From Piromyces finnis (lineage: Eukaryota > Neocallimastigomycota > Neocallimastigomycetes > Neocallimastigales > Neocallimastigaceae), in the NCBI GenBank assembly GCA_002104945.1, contig MCFH01000074.1, forward strand, positions 124,001 to 188,000: a stretch of 64,000 bases of DNA, written 5' to 3'. This document shows positions 12,583-30,232 of the stretch, piece after piece. The notes under the pieces are model-generated. The model was not told the DNA's origin. It saw only the letters and a list, made by a program, of their open reading frames with translations, and searched no databases. The translations under genes were made by a program, and so were the position numbers. Each line of letters starts with the position of its first letter. Positions within the stretch are counted from its first letter, which is position 1.

Positions 12583-13407
12583 AAAATGAATTAATTAAAA
12601 AGTTTTTTTTTAATTGTTATTAAAAGTGTCAATTTAATGGATAGTACATAAATAAAAAAAAAAAAAGAGAAAGAGAGATGATTTTAAAATTTAATAACAA
12701 AATTAACTTTTATATTTATAACATTACTATTCTCTTTAATAAAACTATGACTTTATATTTAAATGCAAAGTAATAATGATGTTACTAAACTCACCTTGTC
12801 AAAAAAGTCAAAATCCATTGAATTAAAAAAAAAATTTATACACAAAAATCCTAAAGTGATGATTATATTAATCATTTGTATAATAATAAAAATATGTCGA
12901 AATTCTATCATATTTACTAGATGAATAAGAGTTAATTATATTTTATCATTACATATTAAAAAAAATGCCAATGAATAAAGCCTGTCCATCCTTTTCTCCT
13001 CTTTCTCTACCTTCACTTTTTTCTTTTTTTTTAAAATTGAAAAAATCAAACCATTTTAACCAATCATCATTAAGAAATTTTTAAATTTTTTTTAAAAAAA
13101 ATTTTAATTCTTATTTAAATTTTTAATATTAAAATTAAAAAAATTTATTAATAAATTTAATATAAAAAAATTCTTTTTTTTTTTTTTTTTTTTTTTTTTT
13201 GCAAAATTGAAATCATCAAGACATTTGATGATTTTTATACAAAAAAAAAAAGTGAAATATTAATATTTTTTATATTTATTTATTCGGATTTTTATAATAT
13301 TAAATACATTTCTATTGAAATAGTAAATCCTTTTTTCAATTCAATTCAATAATAGCTTAATTTTTGTTATAGAGAAAATTTTTTTTTTCAAATTTAAATA
13401 AAAGAAA

Positions 13408-18905
<5,498 letters not shown>

Positions 18906-19290
18906 AAAATGTTTATAAAAAAATTTTTTTTTAATATTTCAAAAAAAAAAAAAAAAAATGTAATAATAAACCCATAAACTTTTATATATAACTATTTATT
19001 TTTTTTTTTTTCTCCTTCTTCTTCTTCTTTTTTTCTTTACTCTTTTATACAAAATAGAAGTCAGAAATAAATAAAATGAATTAAATTTTTTTAATATATA
19101 TATATATATTTTCTTTCTTTATTATATAGTTTTTAACTTGTACGTTTTTTTTTTTTTTTCTCTCTCCTTTTTTTTTAGAATAATAATAAAAATAAAAATA
19201 AAAATAAAAATAAAAATAAAAATAAAAAAATTCAATTATCTTTTTTTTTTTTTATTAATATTCATTTATTTATTTCCCTATTAGAATTAT

Positions 19291-19327
<37 letters not shown>

Positions 19328-19425
19328 AAATCTAACTTAATAAAAATTAAAACAAACATACTATTAATAATATAAAAGTATATCAACATAATTATCTTCC
19401 TAGTAGAATATCAAAGGATATATTT
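18906..19425. other. NVL 3' flank, A/T-rich
   Basis: Homopolymer runs and AAAAT repeats (19188-19230). An AATAAA-like string near 19065 could serve polyadenylation but is not informative in this composition. Nothing else is recognised. Confidence 0.6.
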
Positions 19426-19632
19426 AGAAAAGGTGCTTCACTTTTTTCCAGGGTCAGACATCTCCTCCCTATCGATCAATTAACCGGTATAATTAAGCAT
19501 GTCGGCCAAATTTTGAGCTTTAAAAAAGCCAAAATAGATAGAAACCTGTAAGGTTCATAAACATGAGGTCGCTGGTCGAGCAAAAAGAAGAGGTGATGAT
19601 TTATCCCTAGAAAAAAGTGGAGCACCTTTTCT
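19426..19632. other. GC-raised island with 28-bp complementary ends (structured RNA or MITE-like element)
   Basis: The end arms 19426-19453 and 19605-19632 are complementary over 28 bp with one G-U-type difference and one mismatch. The 150-bp interior has clearly more G and C than its near-pure A/T surroundings and holds small hairpins (gcttt/aaagc near 19516-19529; aacct/aggtt near 19543-19554). In A/T-rich genomes such islands are often non-coding RNA genes. The terminal arms would equally suit a short transposable element. No ORF of note is present. I looked on both strands for the conserved motifs of SRP, RNase P/MRP, U1-U6, U3, 5S, tRNA and hammerhead RNAs and did not find them. Strand is therefore undecided. 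Confidence 0.75.
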
Positions 19633-21253
19633 TTAAAAAAAAAAAAAAAAAAAAAATTTTTTTTTAGAAAATTCTAATGTTCGATTTATTAATGAATCAA
19701 GGGTTAAAATCATTTTGTATTTTTAATTTTTTAAATTTATAAAGTAACCCTTTTTAATAAAAAAAAAAAAAAAAAAAGAAAGCTTTTTATATATAGTTAT
19801 TTATTTATATAAAAAAAGATATAAAAGATGTTATTAAAAAAAAAAAAGTAATTCAATATTAAATATTTAAATATATTCTATAATAGGTGAGAAAAAAAAA
19901 AGTTTTGTCTTGATAAAAAATTTTTCATTAACATTTTTGTTATCAATCCTATTCTAATTAATAATATTTAATTCCTCTTCACAACTTTAATCTTTTTTTT
20001 TTTTTTTTCCTTATTTTTATTAACTTTTATTTCTTTATTCCTACCTAAAAGGTAAAATATAAAATATTTAAAAAAAAAAAAAAAACACATATCAAAACAA
20101 TTCTTTTATTTATTTTGATTATTCATTTTTTTAAAAAATTTTTTAACTATACTCTGTTATTTCACATTCCAATAGTAAATAATAAAATTAAAAAAAGTTT
20201 TTAAATTCTATTATTTAATTGATAATATAAATTATCAAAAGATGTTGATATAAAAAATATTAAAAATAATAAAAAAAGTTTAATTTTTTTCTTAAATTAT
20301 ATTTAAGCTTTTTTTTTTTATAATTTATAATTTATAGTATAATTAATGTATTTTTTTTTTTTTTCATCATTATCATTATATATCATTATATAGGTTAAAT
20401 ATTAAAATATTATCAAATTGGTATACATATATATTTGATGATTAAATTCAAATAGATTTTAATCATAGTTGAATTATAAATAAATTAGAAAAGATTATTT
20501 CTTTCTCTATCTAAGAGTGTTTTTTTTTTTTTTTTTTTTTTTGATCGTTATGTATTCATTATGCATTTTTTTTTTTTTTTTTTAATTCATTGAAATATAT
20601 ACATAATTCATATGTTCTTATAGGTATAAATGTATTCGTAGGAGTTAATACTACTTTTATGTATACTTTTAAAAAAAAAAAAAAATCATAAACTTTTATT
20701 ATAGAATAATTTATATATTTATATTGATCGATAGGTATTGGATAGAGTATATTTTTAATTATTTCACTTTTGAAAAGTTTTTATATAAAAAGGTAAAACA
20801 TACTAATTAAAAAAAAAAAAGAGATTATTTCCTTTTTACAAGAATATATTCATATATATATATATAAAATGTAAATGTTATATTTATTATATCGTTATAT
20901 TATTATTATTATTTTTTAGTATATAGTATATATATTATTTTTTTATTAAGGCTATGGCTATTTTCATTACAGATTTTTTTTTTTTTTTTTTAAAAAGATC
21001 CTTTTTTTTTTTAAAAGAATTATTTGAAATAAATAAATATATATATATATTTTTTTTTTAAAAAAAAAAAAAAAACTAAACTTAAAAATAATACTACTAA
21101 TAATAATAATGTGGAAAAGAATAATAACAAATAAATAAAATAATAAAATAAAAATAAAAAAAACAAACAAACAAACAAACTATTATTATTATTTTGAATT
21201 TAAAATAACTAAATATATATATACTTATATATATAAAGATGAAAAATAGAAAA

Positions 21254-21292
<39 letters not shown>

Positions 21293-21415
21293 AGAGGAAT
21301 CTTTTTTAAAAATGACATAAATGAAAATTATAATATAAAATTAAAAAAAAAAAAAGAAAATTTTTATTATATTATATATATATAATTATTTGTAAAATGA
21401 TGGTGAATTAATAAA
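19633..21415. other. Intergenic between convergent genes, A/T-rich
   Basis: Long T- and A-runs (for example 20521-20542 and 21255-21285). Only low-complexity ORFs occur. No gene, tRNA or repeat family was recognised. Confidence 0.7.
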
Positions 21416-24400
21416 TTAATAATAGTTATATGTTGTTGGTAAGGTAGATCCTTCAGCGGTATAACTGGCTTGACCTTGAACGGTAGCGGTGGTGGTGCTT
21501 TGAGTCATCATGGGGTATCCAGAAGCACCAACTTGTGAAGTTTGTCCATAGTATGCAGAATATAAATTATTATAATCAACATTTGTTGCCACTGGATAAG
21601 GTTGTTGAACTGGTTGACTTGTTGGAATTGCAACTGGTTGGGCTTGGTGAGAAAGGCTAGAATAGTAGGCAGCGGTTTGATAACTACTTTGATAAGCAAC
21701 ATTAGTATTTGTGGTTGATTGATCTGCTACTGGGTAACCAGGATATAATGTAGCTTGCTGTACACCTTGTTGAGCATATGTAGATTGTGCTGGTTGGGAA
21801 TAAGTAGTTGCTGTCATTTGTTGCAAATATGGTGTTTGAGTAGTTGGTTGTGTGTATGGCATTTGAACAGGTTGTGAACTATGTTGTGAAGATGGTTGAT
21901 TTGTGTATGCGACTGAACTGTTTTGTTGTTGATTATATGGAATATGAGTTGTATTTTTATAATTACTTCCTCCTCCTGGCTTTTCTTGATTATTTGTATT
22001 AGATGGATGTGGTGGTAGAGGTGGCTGTTGCATTTTTTGTGTTGAGTTTTGATGATGTATTGGAGGAGGTTGTCTATTATTAAATTTACCCGGATATGGA
22101 TTACCACCTTTACCGCCACGACTTGATGGATAAGGTTTTGAACTTGGATATGGATGATGTCCAGCATTATGAATTGACATATTTTTGTCACTTTTATAAG
22201 AATTAAATCTACGCATTGGCAATATTCCACGACGATCCTTTTATTTAATATTTTATGTAGATTTATTTTTTTTTTTTTTTAAAAGTATTCATTTATAATA
22301 TTTATAATGATTAATAAATAAATATTTAAATATATATATATATATATGTAAATCAATTTATACTTACTTCATGAACGTCCAACTTTCTATTTCTATATAA
22401 TATTCCATTAAACATTTCTAATAGTTATTTAAAATCAATTATTTAAAAAGCATTAATATTGAATATTATTCCTACTAAAAATAATATTAAAAAATATTAT
22501 TAATACTGACCTATTGCTTTCTTAATTGAGCTTGCTTCTTGGAAACCAATGATACCATGTTTTGAAGGTTGATTTCTATCTTTTTGGAATACATCAGCAT
22601 AATTAATAGCACCTTTTTTTTTTTTAGATAAATTAAAAGAACAATATTTAGTTTTTTATTTTCATAAAAGAGTGTATATGAATGTATAAATGTAGTTAAA
22701 ATATAATCATAATATTATATAAAAAGTGTTCAATTCATATCAATATTTTCATAAAAGAGTGTATATGAATGTATAAATGTAGTTAAAATATAATCATAAT
22801 ATTATATAAAAAGTATTCAATTCATATCAATATTTTAATAAAAGAGTGTATATGAATGAATGAATAAATGAATGTTGTCAAAATATAGTCATAGTATTAT
22901 ATAAAAAAATATTCGATTGATGTCAATATTTTTATACAGGCACAGAAAAAAAAAGAAATCATTATTCAATTTAATTTCCAAATCCATTTTATTTTTCCAA
23001 TAAACTTTATTATATATTATGCTAATTACCTGCTGGTTCAAAAAGAGTTCTCAAGTCATTTGCAGTGACATTTACATCAAGCTATACAAACAAATTCCAA
23101 AATAATTGATTTAATTAAAGTTATTTTCTTTAATATAATATATTTTCGAATTCATATACATACATTTCCAACAAATATTCTTTGTTCTTTTGGTGGAGTA
23201 TTTACTGGATAACTACTTTCTCCTCCTTGATATCCACTTTGTTTATCTGGATAATTTCCTTTATCTTGTATCATTTGATTATTATTATATTGCATACCTT
23301 CACGATCTTCTCTTATGTGGATAGGTCTTCCTTGGAATTGATTATCTTGTAAATCTGAAATTGCTCTTCTAGCTTCACCTGGTGTTTCATATTGTACAAT
23401 AGCACAACCTTTTGATCTACCATCAGGTGAAGTTAAAATTTCTGCACTTACGACCTTACCAACTATTTAAATTTTAATAAAATAGTAGCATATATAAAAT
23501 ATAATTGTATGATATATGAAAATATTTATAATTTACTTTAGTATAATATATTTATACCTATTTAGTATAGTTTAATTTAAGAGGCATTAAGAGTCATTTA
23601 CTAGAAAAAAAAAGAAAAACAGACAAACCTTTTTCCATAAATCTAGTTAACATTTCTGTGGTCACTTCATAAGAAAGATTTTGTACATATACTCTACATT
23701 CTTTCATAGAATTATTCATTCGCATATCTTTATCCATGCCTCTGTTATAATCATCATAATAATCTCTTTTATATTTGAAATCTCTATCTCTTTTATTAAA
23801 GAATCTTTGGTCTCTTCCTCTACCATAAAATTTTGGGTAATCATAATCACGTTCTCTATCTCTGAAACCTCTAAAGTCTCTACCCATTCTCATATCATAA
23901 AAGTCTCTATAATCCCTATTTCTAAAATCTCTTACTCCATGACGTCTATCCTTTTCATAATATGGTGGGTAATTCATTCCTCTTCTTCTACCCCAATCAT
24001 CATATGGATGGTGGCCATATTGATGACCTCTTGGTGGAAATCTTCCGTAACCCTTATCTGAATTACGATAATTATTTGAATAATTTCTTTTATTTGAGGA
24101 TGCACTATCTTCTTTATCAGATTTTTTACCATCACTTTTTACATCAGTTTCTTTATTTTCGTTATTATTATTTTCATCAATTTTATTTTCATCAATTTTA
24201 TTTTCGTCATTTTTATTTTCATCAATTTTATTTTCATCAATTTTATTTTCATCATTTTTATTTTCATCATTTTTATTTTCGTCGTCAATTTTATTTTCGT
24301 CGTCAATTTTATTTTCACCATCATTTTTACTTTTTTCGTCATTTTTACTTTCATCATTTTTACTTTCATCATTTTTATTTTCATCATTTTTATTTTCTTC

Positions 24401-24718
24401 AGTTGAATTTTCTTTTATATCATCCTTTTCAACATCAATATTCATTTTTTCTGAATTTTCATCCTCTATACTTTCACTTTGTTTTATATTTTCTTCTTTA
24501 TTATCAACAATTTCTTCGTCTTGATTTATACTATTGTCTTTTTTTTCTATAATTTCTTCTTCTAATTTATTTTCTGAATCATCCATTTCAAATATTTCCT
24601 CAGTTACATTTTCGGAACTATCTTGATCATCTATTAAACTCTGATCTTGATTTTGAGATTCATTTTCTGTTAGTGATTCACTATTAATAATATCCTCTGA
24701 TAAATTTTTTTCAGACAT
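21416..24718 (-). CDS. Two-RRM RNA-binding protein with acidic repeats and prion-like tail (6 exons)
   Basis: Exons in coding order: 23629-24718, 23164-23462, 23030-23081, 22511-22612, 22368-22417, 21416-22237; 2415 nt, 804 residues. Residues 1-205 are acidic, with many ENKNDENKIDE-type repeats. Residues ~222-340 are rich in Arg, Asp, Tyr and Phe, including RDFRDRD-type runs. RRM1 (~342-418) has RNP2 CRVYVQNL and RNP1 KGCAIVQY. RRM2 (~457-535) has RNP2 RIFVGNLD and RNP1 KHGIIGF, and introns cut it four times. The tail (~540-804) is Gln/Tyr/Pro/Ser/Thr-rich with almost no charge, resembling prion-like regions that drive RNP condensates. Tandem RRMs with an Arg-rich segment recall yeast Gbp2/Hrb1-type mRNA-binding proteins, but the acidic N-terminus and long tail differ. 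A role in nuclear mRNA handling is inferred. Confidence 0.9.
22659..22935. repeat. Tandem repeat, 87-bp period, inside an intron
   Basis: Three units start at 22659, 22746 and 22833 with ttttcataaaag or close variants. The first two are almost identical and the third is more diverged. The repeat fills most of the intron between exons 3 and 4 of the RRM-protein gene. Confidence 0.93.
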
Positions 24719-25962
24719 TGTATTTTGATAGAAAATATTACGATTAAATTATTATTAATTACTTTATTATATTTTATAATAAAATAATTTTATGAGAGAT
24801 TTTAAAAATTCTTTGTCTAGTTCAATAGGACTTTTTTTTTTTTTTTATACTACTTTAACAATTAATTGAAATTATTAAAATTTTTATTTAGAAATATTAT
24901 TATTGATGAATCAATGATGATTGATTATATTTACAATAAATAATCCTTATTTATCGTTGTTGTTTTTTATATAAAGTTATAAATAATAGTATTTGTAAGT
25001 ATAATTGAGTTTAAAGGTGAGATTTCATAGTTTTAAAAGTTGGATTATTATTTTTTTTTTTAAATTTTCATTTATTAATTTTGATAATTAAAAAAAAAAA
25101 AAATAATATATAAAAATATAAAATTTTTTTTTATTCCTTTTATTATTAATAATAATAATAATAATAATACTACTAAATAATAAAAAAAGGAATAAAAAAA
25201 TTTGAAAATTTATAATTATTTCCTTAATTAATTTTTTTTTTTTTAATTAATGATGAAATCATTATTTTTTGTAGGGAATAGATTTTTTTTCAGTTAGGTT
25301 TTTAGCTTTGATAACATTCCTACATAATGTACTAAATAATGTACATTAACACATATAATGTATTTGATTTTATGGAACATTTTCACTTAGTATCAGATAT
25401 TTATTTAAATCTATATTATTCATTCATCTATATTATTTACTATAAATTTATTTAATTTATTAATTATTCATTAATTTATTAATTTTAAATATAAAATGTA
25501 ATATACTTTTTCTTTATATCAATTTCAACCAATCATCATCACTTTAATAGTATTATTTTTTTTTTATTAAGAAATAATGTAGATTGATACATTCATCATA
25601 ATAAAATTAATTCTATCACTTTCATATATTTGATTATAAACAAAGTATATTGAATACATATATTATTTTATATTATAAATTAATCTTTTTAAAAATTAAA
25701 TTATTGTAACCTGCAAAAAAAATGTTTTTTGTAGGTAGTTAGCAGCATAAATTGCGTTTTAAATAATAAAATAATTAATATATTGGAATTTATATGAAAA
25801 GCATTTATTAGTGTATATTCTACTAATTCCATGGACCAATACTTTTACAAATTTTGGTATTTTGTATTGGATGGTGTGGTATAAGTGAGGGTAGTAATAA
25901 AATCATTTTAAAAAATACACTTTATATTAAAATTATATTAGTATATATAATATTAAGGAAAA
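24719..25962. other. Divergent intergenic region: RRM protein / GlyRS promoters
   Basis: A/T-rich, no ORF of note. A long imperfect hairpin lies at about 25121-25203: arms with ttattcctttt / aaaaaggaataa around an AAT-rich loop. The element at 25339-25366, annotated separately, recurs upstream of the Dabb gene. Confidence 0.7.
25339..25366 (+). promoter_or_regulatory. Candidate upstream element shared with the Dabb gene
   Basis: The block atgtacattaacacata then atgtatttga matches 30109-30135 (atgtacattaatacata, atgtatgtga) apart from a 2-base insertion and two or three substitutions. It lies about 600 bp before the GlyRS ATG. The A/T background makes chance similarity possible. Confidence 0.35.
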
Positions 25963-28900
25963 ATGACTAAGAATTTTGATCGTACTTCTTTAGAATCATT
26001 ATTATTAAAGCGTTTCTTCTACGCTCCTTCTTTCGGTCCATATGGTGGTGTTGCTGGTCTTTACGATTATGGACCAGCTGGTTGTGCTTTACAATCCAAC
26101 ATTTTAGATATCTGGAGACAACATTTCGTTATGGAAGAAGATATGCTCGAATTAGATTGTACTATGTTAACTCCATATGATGTCCTTAAGACCTCTGGTC
26201 ACGTCGATAAATTCGCTGATTATATGGTTAAGGATACTAAGAATGGTGAAATTTTCCGTGCCGATCACTTAGTCAAAAATGTTTTAAAGAAAAGATTAGA
26301 AGATGATGACCTTCTTAAGAGTGGTAATGCTCCAGCTCAAGGTAAGGGTAAGAACAAGAAGCAACCAACCCCACTTTCTGAAGAAACTAGAAAGGAATAC
26401 GAAGATGTTCTTGAACAAGTAAGATTTTAAATATTATACTATTTATTTTATTTTAATTAAGATTTTTGTAGTAAAAAGACTGTGTAAAATCATCAAGCCT
26501 TTTTTTTTAATAAAAAATTGCGTGGTTAATCAATAATAAATTTATATATAAATAATCCTTTAAAATAAAATTAGCTCGATAACTATGATGGTAAGGGTCT
26601 TGATGGTTTAATTCAAAAGTTCAACATTACTTCACCAGAAGCTGGTAACCCAGTTAGTGAATGTGCTTTATTCAACCTTATGTTCGAAACTCAAATTGGT
26701 CCAACTGGTGCCTTAAAGGGGTAGAGTATATTATGATTATTGAAAAAAATAAAAATATAATTAAAATATAATGGGAATGGACCAACACCACATTTATTCA
26801 ATAGTCAATTCTAAATAGTCAATTTTCTTTTTATTCCCATATAAATATATTTCAATATCATAAATAATGTTAAATTGAAAAAAAATAGTTTCTTACGTCC
26901 AGAAACTGCTCAAGGTCAATTCTTAAACTTCAAGCGTCTCTTAGAATACAACACTGGTTCTATGCCATTTGCTTCTGCTCAAATTGGTAAATCTTTCAGA
27001 AACGAAATTTCTCCAAGACAAGGTCTTTTACGTGTTCGGTAAATATATAATTTATTTTTATATATTATATCAACCATATTTATTAATAAAAAAGAGTAAT
27101 TATTAATTTTTGAAAATATTGATTGTCTTTTTTTTTAATGATTAAAATCAAAATCAAAATTAATATATAAACAACTATGTAATAAATTACTTTTGTGGAT
27201 ACGTTATGATATTTTTTTTATAAAGTGAATTTACTATGGCTGAAATTGAACACTTTGTTGACCCACAAAACAAGAACCACCACCGTTTCGATGAAGTTAA
27301 GGATGTTGAATGTGTCTTCTACCCAGCTACTAACCAAATGGAAGGTAAGGGTACCATTACTACCACTATTGGTAATGCTGTTGAATCTGTAAGTTCAAAT
27401 TAAAGTTGTTGATTTAAAACTACATTTTATATTAAAAAGGATGCGGAAAAATTAAATCAATTATTAAAACTTTAAATAGGGTATGGTTAACAACCAAACT
27501 TTAGGTTACTTCATTGCTCGTATCTACCTCTTCTTAACTAAGATTGGTATCAAGCATGAAAAGTTAAGATTCAGACAACACATGGCTAACGAAATGGCTC
27601 ACTATGCTTGTATGTAAAAATAATAAAAAGATTCAAAAAAAAAAAGTTATAAAATATTTATTTTCAATATTTGATATCATAATAATAATTTTTAGGTGAT
27701 TGTTGGGATGCTGAAATCTTAAACAGTTATGTAAGTTATTAATAAAGTATTATTCTTATTCAAAGCATGAACGATTTATCATTAACTTTAATCTTTTATA
27801 ATAAATATTTTCTCTTAAAAATTATTAGGGTTGGATTGAATGTGTTGGTTGTGCTGACCGTTCCGCTTTCGATTTAACTGTTCACCAAAAGAAGACTGGT
27901 GAAAAGTTAGTTGTCCAAGAAGCTCTTCCAGAACCAATTATTCGTGACAGATGGGTCATTGAAATTAACAAGCCAAAGTTCGGTCCAGCTTTCAAGAAGA
28001 ACGTTCGTTTCGTTCAAGCTTACTTCGATGATATGCTTGCTGACCCAACCGTTTCTTACCCAAAGACCACTAAGGATTCCGAAAAGTTATGGAATGAAGA
28101 AAAGATCATGGAATTCAAGAAGAAGCTTGAAGAAGGAAATGGGTATGTAAAAAAAATAAATAATGAAAAAAAATTGGGGGAAAGGATTATTAATAAAGAT
28201 ATTTTAATGTTTTTTTTTTTTTGAAATAGTTCCTGCAACATTACTTGCTCTGACGGTAACGAATACACTATCACTTCTGATATGGTTGCTGTTAACAAGA
28301 TTAATGAAAAGATTAACGGTAAGATAAATTTTATTTCATTGAAAAAATAATATAATGCCTTTAATTACAATATTTGAATAGAAAAAATTAAAATTAATTT
28401 ATTGTATTTATATAGTTCGTGAATACATTCCAAATGTTATTGAACCATCCTTCGGTATTGGTAGAATCTTCTACTCTTTAATTGAACACTCCTACTGGGT
28501 CAGAGAAGGTGATGAACAACGTGCTGTAAGTATTATTAATAGTAAATTTATTCATGCCTATTTATGTATAAATGTGTGAAATAAAGTTTATTATTTCAAG
28601 TGATATTCATGATCTTATTAAAAAAATGCATTTATTATTATTTATCCTATATTTTATAGGTCTTATCTTTCCCAGCTTGTGTTGCTCCAATCAAGTGTTT
28701 ATTAACTCCAATTAGTCACCAAGATGAATTCGTTCCAATTCTCAAGGATATTGGTAAGGATACTTAATAATAAAAAAAAATAGAGTATATTTATATCATT
28801 ATTAATATATAAATTATTTTTAATTTTTTATTCTGTTAGCTACTAAGCTCCGTGCTCACAAGATCTCCAACCGTGTTGATGACTCTTCCAACACTATTGG

Positions 28901-29126
28901 TCGTAGATACGCTAGAAACGATGAACTTGGTATTCCATTCGGTATTACTCTTGATTTCCAAACTACTAAGGACAACACTGTTACTCTTCGTGAACGTGAT
29001 TCTACTATGCAAATTAGAGATACCATCGATACTGTTGTTGATCTCGTTGACAAGTTAGTCCAAGGTAAGATGGAATGGAAGGATGTTCTTGCTAACCACA
29101 AGGCTTTCACTTCTCAAGAAGCTTAA
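25963..29126 (+). CDS. GRS1: Glycyl-tRNA synthetase, class II, eukaryotic alpha2 type (11 exons)
   Basis: Exons: 25963-26418, 26575-26720, 26889-27038, 27226-27388, 27480-27609, 27696-27730, 27829-28142, 28230-28318, 28416-28525, 28660-28753, 28840-29126; 1974 nt, 657 residues, close to yeast Grs1. The protein charges tRNA-Gly with glycine. Visible signatures: an N-terminal glycine-enzyme stretch ([15 protein letters not shown]), RPETAQG (~204-210), motif 2 with RNEISPRQG and [12 protein letters not shown] (~237-258), HYACDCWDAE, GCADRS, motif 3 FGIGRIF (~507-513), and a C-terminal anticodon-binding domain from about 535 with [18 protein letters not shown]. No WHEP domain is seen. Codons are biased toward TTC, AAC, AAG, GGT and CGT, unlike most neighbours, which suggests high expression. 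No transit peptide was identified; one gene may serve both compartments, but this is not shown. Confidence 0.97.
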
Positions 29127-30232
29127 ATTTGTTAAATCATCCGTGATTATATCAGATCCTTATTAAAAAAGAAAACAATTTTTTTTTAAAAAAGAAAAAA
29201 GCTATAAAATAGCATTTATCATTAACAAATTAAAAACGAAGAAGAAAAAAAGGAAAAAAAAAAAAAAAGAGAATACTAGAATGAAATTGTACAAAAAAAA
29301 AGATTGCATATAAAAAAATAAAAACAAAAGCATTGTAAAAAATTTTTTTTTTATTTTTTTTAAGAAAAAAAAATAGTAAAATTAAATAACATAAAAAATA
29401 AAAACAAGTAAAATTAAATATATATATATTAAATATTATTATTATTTTTTAAAGATAATTATCTAAAGGAAAAAAAAGAAAAAGTCATTTTTTAGTATGA
29501 AATGTTTGTGTGAAAAGGGATTTAAGAACTAATTTTAGTATATTGATTAGTTGCATTGTTTATAACAAGTAAAATGTTTGATTAAATAGAGGAGGAGAGG
29601 TAATAAAATTAAATGACGTTTTATTTTAGATTAGTATACAAAGTTAAAAAGTCTAAGTAAATTATTTTTACCATCTTGTTATTTTTAAAATAAAAGAAAG
29701 ACTATAAATTTCCAATTGTATTAAAAAAAAGTTTTAAAAGTCTTTTTTTTTTTTTTTTTTATTAATTATCCTATGGATAAATAGAATAGAAGCAAAAGAA
29801 ACGTTATTGAAAAACTTTTTTCTTTTGTTAAGGGAATGAGGAAGTAAAGGATTAAAAATTTTAATACCTTTGAAAAAAATAGTTAAAAAAAAAAAAAAAA
29901 AGATAAATCTTATAAAAACAGAAAAATAAAAAAAAAAGAAAAAAGTAATATTTTTCTCGTTTATATTCATTAAATTTTGAGGTTGGTGTAGAGTCGGCCC
30001 CCCTCACAAAAAAATAAAAAAAAAATAAAAATAAAAAATGTTAGCAAGAACATTTTATATTTTTAAAATTAGTTAAAACAAAGAATTAAAAATACAATTA
30101 CATTAATCATGTACATTAATACATAATGTATGTGAATGTATTTTTTTTAATATAAAAATCATTTAAAGGTAATATTTTCATCATTAGTTTTATTTTATAT
30201 AGAATTAAAAAAGTAAAAAAAAAAAAAAAAAA
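29127..30232. other. Intergenic, GlyRS to Dabb gene
   Basis: A/T-rich with A-runs. A short GC-rich spot at about 29978-30005 (ggtgtagagtcggcccccctc) stands out from its surroundings. It is flanked by short complementary words (ttgagg / cctca) and could be a small hairpin. The candidate element at 30109-30135 is annotated separately. Confidence 0.65.
30109..30135 (+). promoter_or_regulatory. Candidate upstream element shared with GlyRS
   Basis: The block atgtacattaatacata-atgtatgtga lies about 100 bp before the Dabb ATG and matches the element at 25339-25366. The core atgtacat is palindromic. A looser run of aatgtat/aatgtac words also precedes the next gene (31620-31662). Confidence 0.35.

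Noticed and set aside
19426-19632. Known non-coding RNA (SRP, RNase P/MRP, snRNA, 5S, ribozyme)
   Set aside because: No conserved box or core motif of these families could be found on either strand, so it is left unassigned.
23962-24552. 196-codon plus-strand ORF rich in Phe/Tyr/His
   Set aside because: It is the antisense of the acidic ENKNDENKIDE repeats of the RRM-protein exon and has no family signature.
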